A DNA stretch of 64,000 bases from Himantopus leucocephalus (taxonomy: Eukaryota; Chordata; Aves; Charadriiformes; Recurvirostridae). The position numbers and the translations under genes are program-made. Numbering within the stretch: the stretch's first letter is position 1; every line of letters starts with the position of its first letter. Location of the stretch: NCBI GenBank assembly GCA_003993805.1, contig RSEF01000003.1, positions 43,683,195 through 43,747,194 on the forward strand, written 5' to 3'. Positions 63,853-64,000 of this stretch are shown here, in pieces. Under the pieces are notes generated by a model. It was not told where the DNA came from. It saw only the letters and a list, made by a program, of their open reading frames with translations, and did no database searches.

Positions 63853-64000
63853 AGGATTAGGAGGGACTTTGAGGGCTCACCTAGTCCATCTAGCAGTGAC
63901 AAGGAAGGATCAGCTAAACCTATATGACTCCTGACAGATGTTCATTTAAATTCCTGAAGATCTCTAATGGTGGAGGCTCCACAACCTCCACCAGGCAAAG
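63853..64000 (-). mobile_element. Old CR1 LINE 3' end, cut by the window edge
   Basis: The reversed CR1 tail is seen: GGATTAGGAGGGACTTTGAG, CACCTAGTCCATCTAG, then TCTCTAATGGTGGAGGCTCC and ACAACCTCCACCAGGCAA. It continues past 64000. Confidence 0.7.

Overview
The window is nuclear DNA from a vertebrate, almost certainly a bird. The evidence is GT-AG introns, low gene density, and several CR1 LINE 3' ends with the usual sauropsid tail (one well preserved at 17108-17410). Two 100-base runs of N and seven isolated single Ns show that this is a draft assembly.

Layout. Two protein genes meet tail to tail. On the left, the plus strand carries only the last coding exon of NTPCR (cancer-related nucleoside-triphosphatase), at 2763-2831. 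Its other exons lie beyond the left edge. From 8906 to at least 61225 the minus strand carries the 3' part of PCNX2 (pecanex-like 2), read from right to left. I could place 12 coding exons by translation, splice sites and reading phase. They join without a frame break into 818 residues ending in a normal stop. The set holds one transmembrane segment, the whole conserved pecanex C-terminal region, and a serine-rich tail. The N-terminal part of PCNX2 lies beyond the right edge; one further exon at 63158-63248 is possible but unproven. From memory, human NTPCR and PCNX2 are also convergent neighbours on 1q42, so the order supports both calls. No promoter of either gene is in the window.

Between the two stop codons (2832-8905) lie both 3' UTRs, an old hAT-like transposon with 8-base target duplication (about 7763-8110), and an unexplained exon-like stretch at 6525-6652 on the minus strand. 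The PCNX2 introns make up most of the window. They hold CR1 copies of different ages, two old SINE remnants beside an old CR1 near 13-14.8 kb, simple repeats, an AT-rich block with repeated forkhead-like cores near 23.9-24.0 kb, and a possible poison exon at 56489-56588.

No operon, CRISPR array, phage or other mobile gene system is present, and I found no new gene system. The more useful observations are exon-like sequences outside the known models, the transposon near the PCNX2 3' end, and assembly joins that create false tandem duplications.
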